In this document: one piece after another, positions 11,591 through 23,300 of the stretch
How the letters are laid out: each line of letters begins with the position of its first letter
How positions within the stretch are numbered: position 1 is the first letter of the stretch
Assembly: GCA_037577475.1 (NCBI GenBank)
Contig: CM075189.1
Span: forward strand, 17,275,839 to 17,339,838
Origin: Chaunax sp. Z400
Lineage: Eukaryota; Chordata; Actinopteri; Lophiiformes; Chaunacidae
DNA: 64,000 bases
Direction: 5' to 3'
Position numbers and translations under genes: made by a program
The notes under the pieces: model-generated
Told to the model about the DNA's origin: nothing
The model's database searches: none
The model's input: only the letters and a program-made list of their open reading frames with translations

Positions 11591-13584
11591 GAACATCATT
11601 GCTATTTATTCTGTGCATTTGCAGGTTTGTAATCATAGTGTCATCTTGGGTCAGTGTGGCGACAAACAGGACATGTAAGAGCCTAAACAGGAAAAGGCAG
11701 GGAGGAGCATCGCTCTGCATGCAGGACAAACAAATGAAACCAATAGAACCCTTATTCGTCATGGTGGTGGGGTTTAGTTGACTGCCAGGGATCCAAACAT
11801 ATAGTGATGCTCGCGTTTAAACGGACCCAATTTTAATTTCATGTTCATCAGGTTACTTTTACTAAATAAGTCAGGGAGCCATTTTTATTCTTATACTATT
11901 GTGGGAAATTAATTTATTCTAACAACAATTTGTTCCCAACAATCTATCAGCAACAATCCATAATTCATATCCAATGTGAGGATGCTATGTTTTATATTTT
12001 ATTTATAAATTAAACATCTTTGACTTTTGGACTTTTCGTCAAAGACATTTTAAGACGACACCCTGAGCTTAAGGATGTTTTAATATATTTTATATTTATT
12101 TTATAAACCAAACAATAAATCAAGATCATCAGATTTATACAGATAATTATAAATATGTTAGTTTTGGCCCTGAAACCACTTGGGGGAAAAAAACAAAAAA
12201 ACTTGCAACCAAATAAACTTGCATCATTTAATGAAGAAATGAAGTAATTGCAAGCGAAGAGCACCTTGTGTGTCTGTTTACAGTGTTTGATCATTCTTGT
12301 TCCATTATTGTGATGTTTCGTATTTTGACATTTGTGATATTCTGCTTTGGGAGTGCAGAAGTTATCATTCCAGTGTGTTCTATGAATATTTAACTCGTTA
12401 TCACACTACCAGAATACACACTGTAGCGATACTCCCATATACTGGTGATGGACCTGTGATCAGTCAGAATATTTATTTATTAGCTGCATCACAACATCTT
12501 GGACTGGATAACATACATGCTTCTTTTCCTGTGTGCGTGAGTAGGAAGTGTGAATCCAATGCAGAAGTACGAAAATGGCCACTAACTAACAAAAACTACT
12601 ATAAAAAGAGACACTAATGAAACATAAATACATTTTATTTATAGCTAGTTGTAGTAAAAAGGCCGATTGTAAGTGGTTTTGGTTTCCTGAAAAGATTGAA
12701 ATGCGTTGTTCTTCTCGTCACCACTGTGATATGAATAATTTATGGAGGGTTTTGTTACTAGAAGAATGCGATTTTTCAGAAGCTCAGGACCCAAAAAAAT
12801 ATGAAATTCCAGTGAAACCCATGAGTCAATAAAGTAAAAGCCTTCAGTGTGTGAGGAGTAAAAATCAGGATACCTGCCTTCATGGAGAACTTCGGGAAAG
12901 AAGCTGAACATTTTTTTTTTTTTTTAGGCCTAGGAGAAACGTAAAGATGCTAACTTTCTAAAAGATTCAGGAAATGCTATTAAAACTTGTTCACAACTCG
13001 GAGGTTTCCTTTTATAAGCGGGGCGTGGAATTTGGGGACTGGAATCCGAACCGACAGCCGCAAGTAAACCTTGACGGCGAATTCAGTCGTATATCTGATC
13101 ACTGATCAGTTTGTGATATAACAGTCCAGTGATGACAGACTGAAGGGAACCCTGAGTGTAGCAGCAAACGTCCTCAGACTGAACAACAGGTTTCATGAGA
13201 CACTGATTGCCGAGTCTATTTCACAGTCAGACAACCGGAGAACAGAAAGGTCTTTGTTGAGACTTTGTCATACCTGTTGCTGCAACCTAAACCTCTATTT
13301 CTGGGGCGAGTTGTTTTTAACACTGTGACCATACCATGCTCATTGGACACTGACAATGACTGATCTCAGCGCTGCATTCCTTCTGTGAAGTCTGGCGCAA
13401 GAATGAGCGACAGGTAGGGAGCTGCTGTGCCGTCCCAGCCGCTCCGGTTTCCTTTATGTATGAGCGATGATGAGGCCTCTTTCAGAGCGCAGGCTTTTTT
13501 TGTTTCTGCTCAAATGTCAAAAATGTAGTTTACGAGACGTTTCTTCACATATATCAGTGCACAGAGGGTACTCAAAGACAGCTC
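11591..13584. other. Intergenic DNA between the convergent atp8a1 and shisa3
   Basis: AT-rich region between the two inferred transcript ends. Short reading frames near 12297-12832 show no recognisable protein. Nothing else can be supported. Confidence 0.5.
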
Positions 13585-13590
13585 TTTATT
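13585..13590 (-). terminator. Candidate polyadenylation signal of shisa3
   Basis: TTTATT on the plus strand is AATAAA on the gene strand, about 640 bp past the shisa3 stop codon. It would give a short 3' UTR; signals further downstream are also possible. Confidence 0.4.
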
Positions 13591-14227
13591 TGCTCTAAAT
13601 TGGAAAATCAATATGATCCTGCTATAATGCCTGTACAACATATTTAAAAGTTCACATTTCCTCAAAAAATTTAAATGTCCTCTGTGTATCAGGTCCTCTA
13701 CTTTTTCGGAGGTCCTTGCGATTGTCAAAAACAAATCATCTCCCCGGTTTCCAGTTGTGTTTCTAAATGATGTACGGCGCTCAAAGTCTCGGGGTGACGG
13801 TGCCAGTGCCATGTAGAGTTAACTGTTTTTAAAAAAGTGATAAACGGGCGAGATTTTCATCAGTATTGTAAGCTGTCAACTTTAAAAACAGCCTGTATAA
13901 AAAATCAAATGTAGGCCAGTGAGGTCTGGCTCCAATCATAGATAAAAGTGCACAATATGAAAAGCTGTCACTGCCCCTAAACAGGTCTGTCGCTCTGTCC
14001 TGTGATGCAGAGGGAGAAACACCTCAGGCTACGTTGCTTTACCACAGATGCTTTGTTGTACTTCATCCCTCGTCCTCCTGAGTCCTGAGTCCTGAATCCA
14101 CTGAGCCAGCTGAGGCCTTCAATCCAAAACACCAGCTACGTTGCGTCGTGTTTTTTTTTCCTTTTCGACTCAAATCCCACCTTCAAACATTTTTGTAATC
14201 CCCCTGTTTCTCCTGCTGGGAGCTCTG

Positions 14228-16548
14228 TCAGCTCTGTCCGAAGTCAGCGAAGCCTTTGGCTACTGTGAAGACGTCGGGCTGCAGAGGGAAAAAGTACTGC
14301 TGCGGCAGGAGGAAACTGGTACTCTGAGAGGGGTGAGGGCCCACGGAGGACTGGTGGAGCTGCAGCTGGGTGTGGGCAGAGGTGTGTTGGACGCCACCTG
14401 ACATGGGCACTGGTGGGGATGTATAGGGGGGAGGTGGAGGCGGAGGCAGAGTCTGAGGGGTCTGGGTTGGGGTGGAGGCTGACGAGGAGACCGTGGCCGA
14501 CACGAGGCAGCCGTGCTGCTGCTGCTGCTGCCCCTGACCTCCGAGAGAGAACCTCCGCATGGAGCTGCCGCCTCCTGCCGAGCTGGAGCTGGTGGTGGCT
14601 GTGCTGGACTGTCGGGACGGGGCCCGGAGGCTCGGGGGAGCGGTGGTGAGGATCATGGGGATGGTTTCGCCCTGGCAGCTACGCAGGGAGAAGCGAATGG
14701 GCTGTTGGGTCGGCTGCTTGGGCCGCAGGCAGGTGCAGCAGTAGACGGCCACCAGAGATCCAACCACGACGAAGGCAACAAAGATGCTTCCCACCATTAG
14801 GAATGGCACATAGACGGGTTCTGGAAGGGGAAACGCAGACACGTTAGGATCAGAGGAAGCTCCTCCTTGGGACTGAAAGCTGCAGGTTATTCAAATGTGT
14901 CTGCATGTAAGGATCCAACATAAATAGTGCTCAGATTTTCCAGTTTCATTTCCCCCGGAGACACAAAAATAACAGCTGAAAAACTGAATGAATCATAAAC
15001 ACATTTTTTCTAACACTTCACGTTAATCTCTTGCATTTACAAGCCTAATATAAATTCTTAATAGAGTATGACATAGCCTTTTGTACTAGTGAGCAGATAT
15101 AAAGACAGTTTAATTCTTTAATAATCAGTATTTGCCTTTTCAACTTGTCAAATGACAACAATTGTATTTTACTATATTGTAATCCATTATCTGTATAAAC
15201 ACAAGCCTCAAAACAGAGTTATCCTAACAAAAATAAGCATTTAATTTCATTGCAGTGTGTGTAAAAATGAAATGTTCCTAAATGAGGTTAAAGTGAAGTG
15301 TTACCCAGCTGGTCAGTGCTTTAAGATTGGGTTACCGCTGCAGGTAATTTCTTTAATGCCTTAACAGTAAACCTTAATAGACTTATTCTTGCTGCAAAGC
15401 ACAAACAGCTTAGGTTACACATAAAGCCCAATCGCACTCTGAGAGGAAATAAGCCAGTGTTTATTTATTTTGAAAGGATAAAAAAGGAAATTGCGAGCAC
15501 ACAGTCCATTAAATTAAAGTTCCACAGCTTATCTGTTCGGGAAATTTGAAGAAAACTGGTTAAACCTTGAGGGTTAAAGTGGCCTAAAGGTTCCATAATT
15601 AACAGAGGGCTGATGCAGCCCTTCGAGTATGTTAAGTGTTTTAAGAAGCCAAAGACAATGAGTTGCTGTCTCATAATGTTGAAATTACTTTGGTTGCTAA
15701 ACTGGTGAGCTTTCAACGTTTGTTTGTGGAAGAAAGTTTTAATCCATCTCTAAGAAAACCCCTCGTGCATTTTGAATTTTTGTTTTAATTTCTGCACAAA
15801 CATTTCTAAATCATTACTTTAAAGAGCAGTGACATAAATAAAAAAAACGCTTCACACTTTTCTTTTTACCTGTCTGGGATGAGGTCATATAGACAGGATC
15901 GAATACTGGGAATAAATGAAAATACCAGTAATTTAACTGATATTCATTAATTACATATCGATGACATGAGGAAAAAAAAGTTTTTCCCTACAACTTTGAA
16001 CACATTAATATTGATCCCGTGTTACAATGTTGGCCATTTCTCATAACTTCATTTGACAGCACTGAAACCTGCTATAATCTGTCTTTACTGTTGTCCTAAT
16101 TTATTCTGTACTGAGATTCAGAGCTCAGCAGTTTGTACTAAACTCTCCTAAAAGATCAAGACTAAATAAGCCACAAATTAAACTAGACATGCGCATGTAT
16201 CTTTCCGCATTTGTCTACTTTATTTAAACTCCATTGAAGCTGACAGTCGATTTTTTTTTTTTTTAAACTACTCTTACGCGCTGCAAACTCCGTGTTGTCC
16301 ACCTCTCTGTCGTTGGTGCAGCTGCCCTGGTCCAGCCGTGCGTCCGCGGCCGCGCAGCAATAACGCAGCGAGCAGGAGCCGCAGCACACGGTGGCGTCCA
16401 TGGTGTCAAAGTCCTCCGGACACTGGAAGCCCTCATGATAATTCCCATTAGCGTCCAGCCATCCGTGGCAGTACTCCCCCTGTGCGTCCGATATCCGCAG
16501 GTTCCAGGTCAGATATCCGAGCAGCAGGCAGTTCAGCAGGCGCACCAT
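14228..16548 (-). CDS. shisa3: Protein shisa-3 homolog
   Basis: Single-pass ER/endosomal adaptor; Shisa proteins attenuate Wnt and FGF signalling by holding back receptors (family knowledge). Two exons on the minus strand: 16548-16278 (ATG 16546-16548, donor GTAAGA) and 14820-14228 (stop 14228-14230). The split codon rebuilds AAQPVYVPF, matching human TAQPVYVPF. The protein is 287 residues against 238 in human. It has a signal peptide (about 1-22), a cysteine-rich domain with GEYCHGW, EGFQCPEDFDTMDATVCCG and RYCCAAADARLDQG, a membrane segment (about 96-118) followed by YCCTCLRPK, and a proline/serine/glutamine-rich tail. The tail keeps IRFSLRS, RAPSRQSSTAT and a PPPPY motif for WW domains. 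Its extra length is mostly Gln and Pro tracts. It is divergent from bend4. Confidence 0.96.
14821..16277 (-). other. shisa3: Intron of shisa3
   Basis: The only intron of the gene, from GTAAGA (minus strand, next to 16278) to the CCTTCCAG acceptor before 14820. AT-rich; no other feature was recognised. Confidence 0.8.
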
Positions 16549-18328
16549 CCCGGCAAGCCGCTGGCGTTCGTGGTCCCCTGCGTCCTGAAGACTTCAGCTG
16601 CCGGACACCGAGTTTGTCAGTCAGGGTTAGCGGCTCCTCATTGAGATTAATTTACTGACAGAGAAACTCAGCGAATGGATCCCAACATGTAAAGTTATGT
16701 TACCGTCATCTTTACCACCACCCGCGCCGTTTTGAGCCAACATGGAGCAAAACTGGAGAATCCAAGATTAAATCTCCTCCTCAAGATAATTAAACGTCTC
16801 ATCCAAACATGCAGGAGTCAAACAATCTGCCCCTGGTTTCTCTCTAGTCTCCCCCTTTAATCGAGCGACTTCTGAGGTCGTTCGTTCGTGTCGATGCAGA
16901 AGTTTTGCGCCCTCCTCACTGGAGACTCGCTGATTTTGTGACCCCCCTCCCCACGCGCGCACGTAACTCCCGTTCACCAGACGTGCGCGTTCACGAGGCG
17001 CAGCGGTCCCAGTGTTGCAAACTCAGAGCCACGAATGGGCCCAAATAACATGCATGAATTATTCTAATGTCTTTAATTACCCTCAATTTAAGATATCTAT
17101 ATTGTCCCTTTTAGATATTTTATTTATTTATGGTTTATTTGACGGGCACAGATACAGTATACATAGATAAACCTATAAAATACAAGTAATCATAGTGTTT
17201 ATAGTGAGTATTTACAACATTCATCCCTAGAATGGCTCTTAGAATGTCTAAGAGAATGAGCAGTGAGATAAGAAAAAACAACAACAAGGTAAAGTGAGTA
17301 CAAGGTACGGTAAAACACACATTTAAAAACGTTACAGAAATAAGGAGAAATAAAAGTAGACATGAGAGCATGTTTGTTGCTGGATTATGTGAAGTATGCG
17401 GAAGATTTCATGTGATCAGCGAGTTCCAGGACTTTGCTCCTTTTCATGGAAACAGTGATCTGAGTGAAAGATGTTTTACAGACTGGAACTTTACAGTTTG
17501 GAACTGGAAACATGTCCAGGATGTACCCCACTACTGCGAACTGGGATAGGCTCCACTCATCAATGATTGAATCCTTTTTTTGTAACTTATTGGTCTGGCG
17601 CCCCCTTGTGGCGCTACAAACTTTTATTCCTGCAGGCCTCCAGACACGCTGCCACACCATCCTGGAGGATTTCGAACATTACGGTAGATTCTAACTTTGA
17701 TTGCAGACAGTTGGCTTTTTTGAATAGCTACTTTGCAAAAGGGATGGGTCTAATTATTGATCAGAAGAATAAAACCTTCAGAGTCATAACCCAAATCTTA
17801 AATAGTTTCTTTTTTAGTTCATTATCTCACCCAATCATCATTTTCATCATTTAGATAAAGCAAAAATAAATATCTGAATATTTTTTTTACTGCTCTATAA
17901 ATGTTCTCAGTCTGGTTGTGGGCAGCCTTTTGCGCTCATGTCGCCTTACAGATGCTTTGAGCTCAGCAGCAAAATGGCCTCTGCCTTTTCATTTGTCGGA
18001 TTTGGCTCTGCGTTTTTTTTTGTTTTTTTTTCCTCTTTCAGATTTCCAGCTGCTAATGCGCCCCGTTGTTCTCTGTATGGATGTTGGCTACAAAGGAGGC
18101 CGGCAGCGGCGCACAAGTCCCGCCTGTATTTCCCTCTGAAGGAGTCTCAGTGTCGGCGTTCCCGATTGGGGATTGGAGCTGCGGCTTGTCAGTAAATTAG
18201 CCCACCCTTCTCACTGTGCATGAGACAAACCGAGCCAGACAGTGACGAGTGACGGATCTGATTCCCTAGTCATTAGCTGCCTGTCGTACTAGCACGCCAT
18301 CGACCCGGAACCATCCATCTAGCGAGGG
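16549..18328. promoter_or_regulatory. Shared upstream region of shisa3 (-) and bend4 (+)
   Basis: About 1.8 kb between two divergent start codons, so both 5' UTRs and promoters should lie here. GC-richer blocks flank each gene (about 16550-17040 and 17930-18328). An AT-rich centre holds a short fragment of a teleost repeat (about 17515-17562) and a CTCF-like motif (17597-17612). No TATA box was assigned. Confidence 0.55.
17597..17612 (-). promoter_or_regulatory. CTCF-like motif
   Basis: The minus-strand sequence GCCACAAGGGGGCGCC differs at two positions from the CTCF core GCCACCAGGGGGCGCT. Identified by eye; no matrix score was calculated. Confidence 0.4.
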
Positions 18329-20315
18329 ATGGAGGGAGAGATGCAGCCCGCAGATGAAGGGCCCTGCGCGCCGAAGATGTGCCGACAACAACGGGGTCCG
18401 TACAGCACCATGAAAACCTTCCAGAGCAAGCGCTCCTTGGACAAGTCGCGGTTTGACAGGTCCGCTGTGGTCGAGGTGCCGCTGTTTGGCGACGGGCATC
18501 ACTTCACTTTTCATCCCGAGCAGGCGCATCATTTCCAGCTGCACCAGCACCAGCGTCTGCAGCAGCTCCACCAAACCGCCATCAGCAGCAGCCAGCATCA
18601 CCACCCGACGCCTCAGCAGCAGCAGCAGCAGCAGCACCATCAGCATCGTTTCCCATGTGAGAACAGGCCGAGCAGCAGAGTCCCGACATCCACCTCTGCG
18701 CCGGCGGCCAGCGTGGCGGCGACAGCAGCTCCTGGTACCCAGCAGCGGCGCGTCAGCAGCGGCAGAGCAGAGTCCAGATTCTCTCCAGACTGCACCTACG
18801 GTATCAGCTCAGGTGGGCTTTCAAACTTGTTCAGAGAGAGGGATGATGGGGAGTCCTGGCCTGGTAGTTTTATTCATTAGGACCTGGGACAGGCTAATCT
18901 GATGTCCTGAGAACTGGTTTAGATTTTACATTTTGCAGCCCATATATGAGCGTACATCATACAGAACCAGTAAAAGGTGATTAATAGCAGGAATCTCTTT
19001 TGTTTGGTCTACATCACCTGTGCTTCATGTCTGTTTTTTTTTCCTTCATTTCTTCCCTTTTTCCTCCTGCCAGCAGTGATTGATTTGCTGTTAAAAAATT
19101 AGGTAATTTGTCCGTCTGTGTGTGTGTTTACTTGCTCACATTGTTCTGTGCTCATTTTTCTCCTCAGAGGCCTGTGCAGTGCTCAGGAAGAAATGTGTTC
19201 CTGGTGTAGAGAGGGTGGGTCCATGGGAACCAAGATGAAAGCAATGAATCTAATCCTGGCAGTTATGAAATTAAAGATTAGCCATCTCATCTTCTAATCA
19301 GATATTAATCTCTTTATCACTGCTGGCAGCACAGAGTCAATTTTGCCGCTGGTTATTGTCGCTTCACAAACAATCAAGCTTTCGGTCTGAGCTGGGGGCT
19401 CCACTCTGGCCTAATCTAAGATCTAAAGTCACTTAGATGAGAATGCACGAATATGTGCATGAGGATTTAAAGGTTTGATCTAAAAATAAAGTATCATATC
19501 TTTATCCCACTACGATCAGTGAAAGCTAGGATGCCAGGGAGCTTGTCTCTGCCATGCTGGGGGTGGAAATGCCCCATTGGCCACATGCAAATAGCACTGC
19601 TGGTTGTGACACCTCGGTGCTAATAGCACTTTAGTCAGTAAAAACCAGCCTGATTCCTTTTTAGTTTAAAGCCCAGATTTCAGAGATCTTGGCCCATTGA
19701 TTGCATCCATTCCGGCACGCACATGATCCTGATTTCACTTATTAAATAGTAATACAAATTAGATTTTCCCCGTGCCAGTGAATCCTCCCATATAACACAA
19801 GATGCATCATCCAATCCCAACTAAATGTGCCATGTATTCATACTGATTCTGACACATCAGTTTGTTTTTATCCACACAACTGGGGCAGCTTATTGACCCT
19901 CTCATGGCAGATTTTTAAAAGAAAACAACAACAAAAAAACAAAAACGTAATGTCCTTCTCATGAGGAGAAGCCCCAGAGACTCTGGGACTCGGCAATCAG
20001 TTCAACACACAATAACACAAATTGCATTGCGATGCCTTTCTCAAAGAGTTTTGATTAAAATAAATGGAGCTCATAAATTTGCCTCCGCCGAGCGTGTTGT
20101 TTTTAATGAAATTTCGTGAGGCTCTGAGCTCACATTGCCACAGAGCTGGTGCAGGAAGAGAAGGAGGTGTGGTGGTGGTGTGTGGGTGGATGAAGGGGCT
20201 GATATCAGATACATCTTGATGGGTAAACAATAAAAGTGACGCATATGCGCCGGGCTGATAGACACGTCTGAGCTGGTGGCATTCGCGGTGCATGCGTATA
20301 CTTGTGTGTGTGTGA

Positions 20316-20355
<40 letters not shown>

Positions 20356-23300
20356 GCAGCGTTAATCATTACATCGAGGTACGTTTGAGATCATCTCATT
20401 TAGACGTGCCCAGACTACCAGGGAAACTATACACCGAGGCTGGATTCTGGACCGTAGATCTGTGCTGGTTTTCTTTGCTCGGCTGGGTTTGGTCACAGCA
20501 GATATTGCGACTTTAGAGTTTATTGACATCTGAATAAATCAGTATAATCAAGCTGACATTTCTATGAACAGAGGAGCCAACTGTGTGCAGCTGTGATGGA
20601 ACAGCTTTGTAAGAAAGGGAAGAAAAGGGAGGAAGAAAGAAATTAAAACCGGTGGCCAAAACACAGAATCACTCATTTCCTTTCCTATTGGAAACTTTCA
20701 TTGGAAGTTTCAGCAGTGGTAGCAACATGACGCTAGTGCTGTCAAGGTCTTGTGAACATTACAAGTTTTGAACTTCCGTCTGCTGTTTATGGCCTCATTG
20801 ACCTGAGCTCATATCTCTTGGCCCCTTACTTTTCTGACTTTTCGGATTAACAAATATGATTTAATGCTATTAAATAGAATGCATTGCTGAAAATTAAACT
20901 AATTGCTCCCAAACCTTTTTGGCTCAAGATTAAAGCGCTAAAGAAAAATGTTCCCTCCAAACATCTAATATGATTTAGAAAGAGAGATTTTCAAAGAGTT
21001 CAAATTGAAACTTCGTGTAGCAAAACATTTGCTCGTCTCTCCTGATTTACTGATCATCTCATGACCCGTCAGATTTATTGACTGACCACGTTCTGTCTTC
21101 TGACTGCTGCAGAGAATCGTCTCATCCTTGATGCCTTTGCCCAGCAATGTAGCAGAGTCCTCAGCCTCCTCAACAACGGCCGTCTCCTGGAGCCGTCCTC
21201 CTCCTTCACCTCTAACATCAAGCTGGAAGACGGGCCGGCGGAGGTGCAGGGCCTTCACTGCTCCTCACTGGGGAAATCTGAACCTGAAGAGAGCTCCTCC
21301 ACCACCACAGACCCAGAGGAGGAGGCGCAGCAAAGCCATTTAAGCCAACAACAGACCTCTGCCATTCTCCGCATCTTCACAGACTCCCTACAGAACTATC
21401 TGCTCTCAGGGCCTCAGCAGCAGCAGCAGCAACATCTGGCCGCACCTCTGGAGGATGAGCAGTGTCCGTCAGCAGAGCCCGGCTCAGGGGAGTCTCCAAC
21501 GAGACACAACCTGGGAGGCTGGGGCTCACCGACTCCATCGGAGTCGTACGGCCACCCGTCATCCACGCTGCCTGAGGAGGAAGAGGAGGAGGAGAGCTGC
21601 TGTCCACGCTGCCTGGAGTTGGAGCAGGAGGTGCTGTCCCTGCAGCAGGAGAACGAGGAGCTCCGCAACAAGCTGGAGAACATCCCAGGTGCGGTAATGA
21701 AAGTCAAGCCTTCACAGGGGTTTGATTCTTTTCTTTAGGGTTTAGGCTTTATAGATTGGTGACAAATTAAAGCAGAGATTTTGTCCCACCAAGAACTACC
21801 AGACCAGCTCCTTGTCCTTACGACTCTAGAGGGTTTAACTCTCTTTTTTCTAACAGAGATTTAGCATTTGGTGTCAGGGGTGGATTTTTTTTAAATTTTT
21901 TTTTTTTAATTTTTTTAACAATTTTGGGGCTCAAGGCAAACTCTAGCATTGAAAATGTTTGCATTGGCAGTGGTAGAACAAGCACTCAGGTCTCTTATTT
22001 ATTTAATTAAATAATCAATAAACAACAATTTAAAAATTGCAGAAATGTTATCAACAAAATTTACCGACATTTACTTAGGATCCTTTCAACACTGAGCTCA
22101 TTTAAATAACACACTGTTGAATAGTTTAACTAAGGCTGTAACCTGAGACTTTGACTCATGTCACAAAAATGGAGCGAAAAATGCATTATTGTTTGCTCTT
22201 CCGCTTTTTGGAGCTCTTTTAAATGATCATGAATAATAAATAAGTAACAGAAACTACACTGTAAAGGCTCACCACATCTTTTTTTAACCTAAATTCAGAT
22301 GAGAGAAATTAGCCTCTTATTAAAAAAATTATACACATAAATGAGTAGCTTCTTATTCTCCCTCTACTCTGCAGCTATTTAAATGGTTCTGATGAATAAA
22401 TCATCCATTTATGTGCTAGTTCCTGCTGTAAGTTATCAAAGGCCTGTTGTATTAGTTATGAGAAGCAATCTTTTAATGCCATGTTCCCTGTTTAAAAAAA
22501 CAAAAACGTTGGAGAGGCAGCCTTCTGTGTGAAAAAGTTGGGATAACATATCTTATAAAATGTATTTGTATCAATACTCCTACACCTCAATTCTAAATAA
22601 TCTTGAATATTTTGAAATTACAGTTACATACCTGTAACGGGTCATGTGTCAGGTTTTTTGTCCATCATGAAGCCTTTGGGCCCATCTATCGATCTAAAGT
22701 CATCTTTTAAATACCAGTCTAAGAGCCTGATGCTGCTCTTTATTTTCTGACATTCAAAATAAACTGTGCATCTGCATGGTCGGTTCAGCTGTGCACGTTC
22801 AGCACGGACAGCGCTCTTTATTACACTGTCAAAATACGAATACACTCTAAAAAATATCAATAAATGAATAAATAATTTACACAGTGAATCAACTGAGCTG
22901 CAGAAACACACTTATTATACTGACAGCTCGGTTTAAGTCGGATCCTCGTTACGTTTGCTTCACGTTCAGCATCAGCGCTGATGATGGTTTTAATGTGATC
23001 AGAGATGTGTTCAGATCAAAACCAGGATCAGTGAAGAAAAGGAACACGACGACGTTCCAGACGGATGGAAAGTCACCGTGGGGATATTTGCACAGCTGCA
23101 TTTTCATTTTGACTTCTCTCATTCAGCAAACAGATGCTTTGATTTATTACTTGCAGCTAGATTTTAAATGGTTTGCTTCTATTACAGAATAAATATTTGG
23201 TGAAATTTGCAATTTAATCATAAAGGTTTGTGCTTTTGTGCAGTTCCCTGTCAAAATGTTCTCGACTACTTTAAGACTGTTCTTGAGTTCCACAACCAGC

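Noticed and set aside
11599..12832. Short coding genes between atp8a1 and shisa3
   Set aside because: The frames of 60-106 codons have no recognisable domain, splice context or codon bias and lie in AT-rich DNA.
13120..13200. C/D-box snoRNA-like words (GTGATGA followed by several CTGA)
   Set aside because: Spacing and terminal stem do not fit a C/D snoRNA, and the site is not in a host intron.
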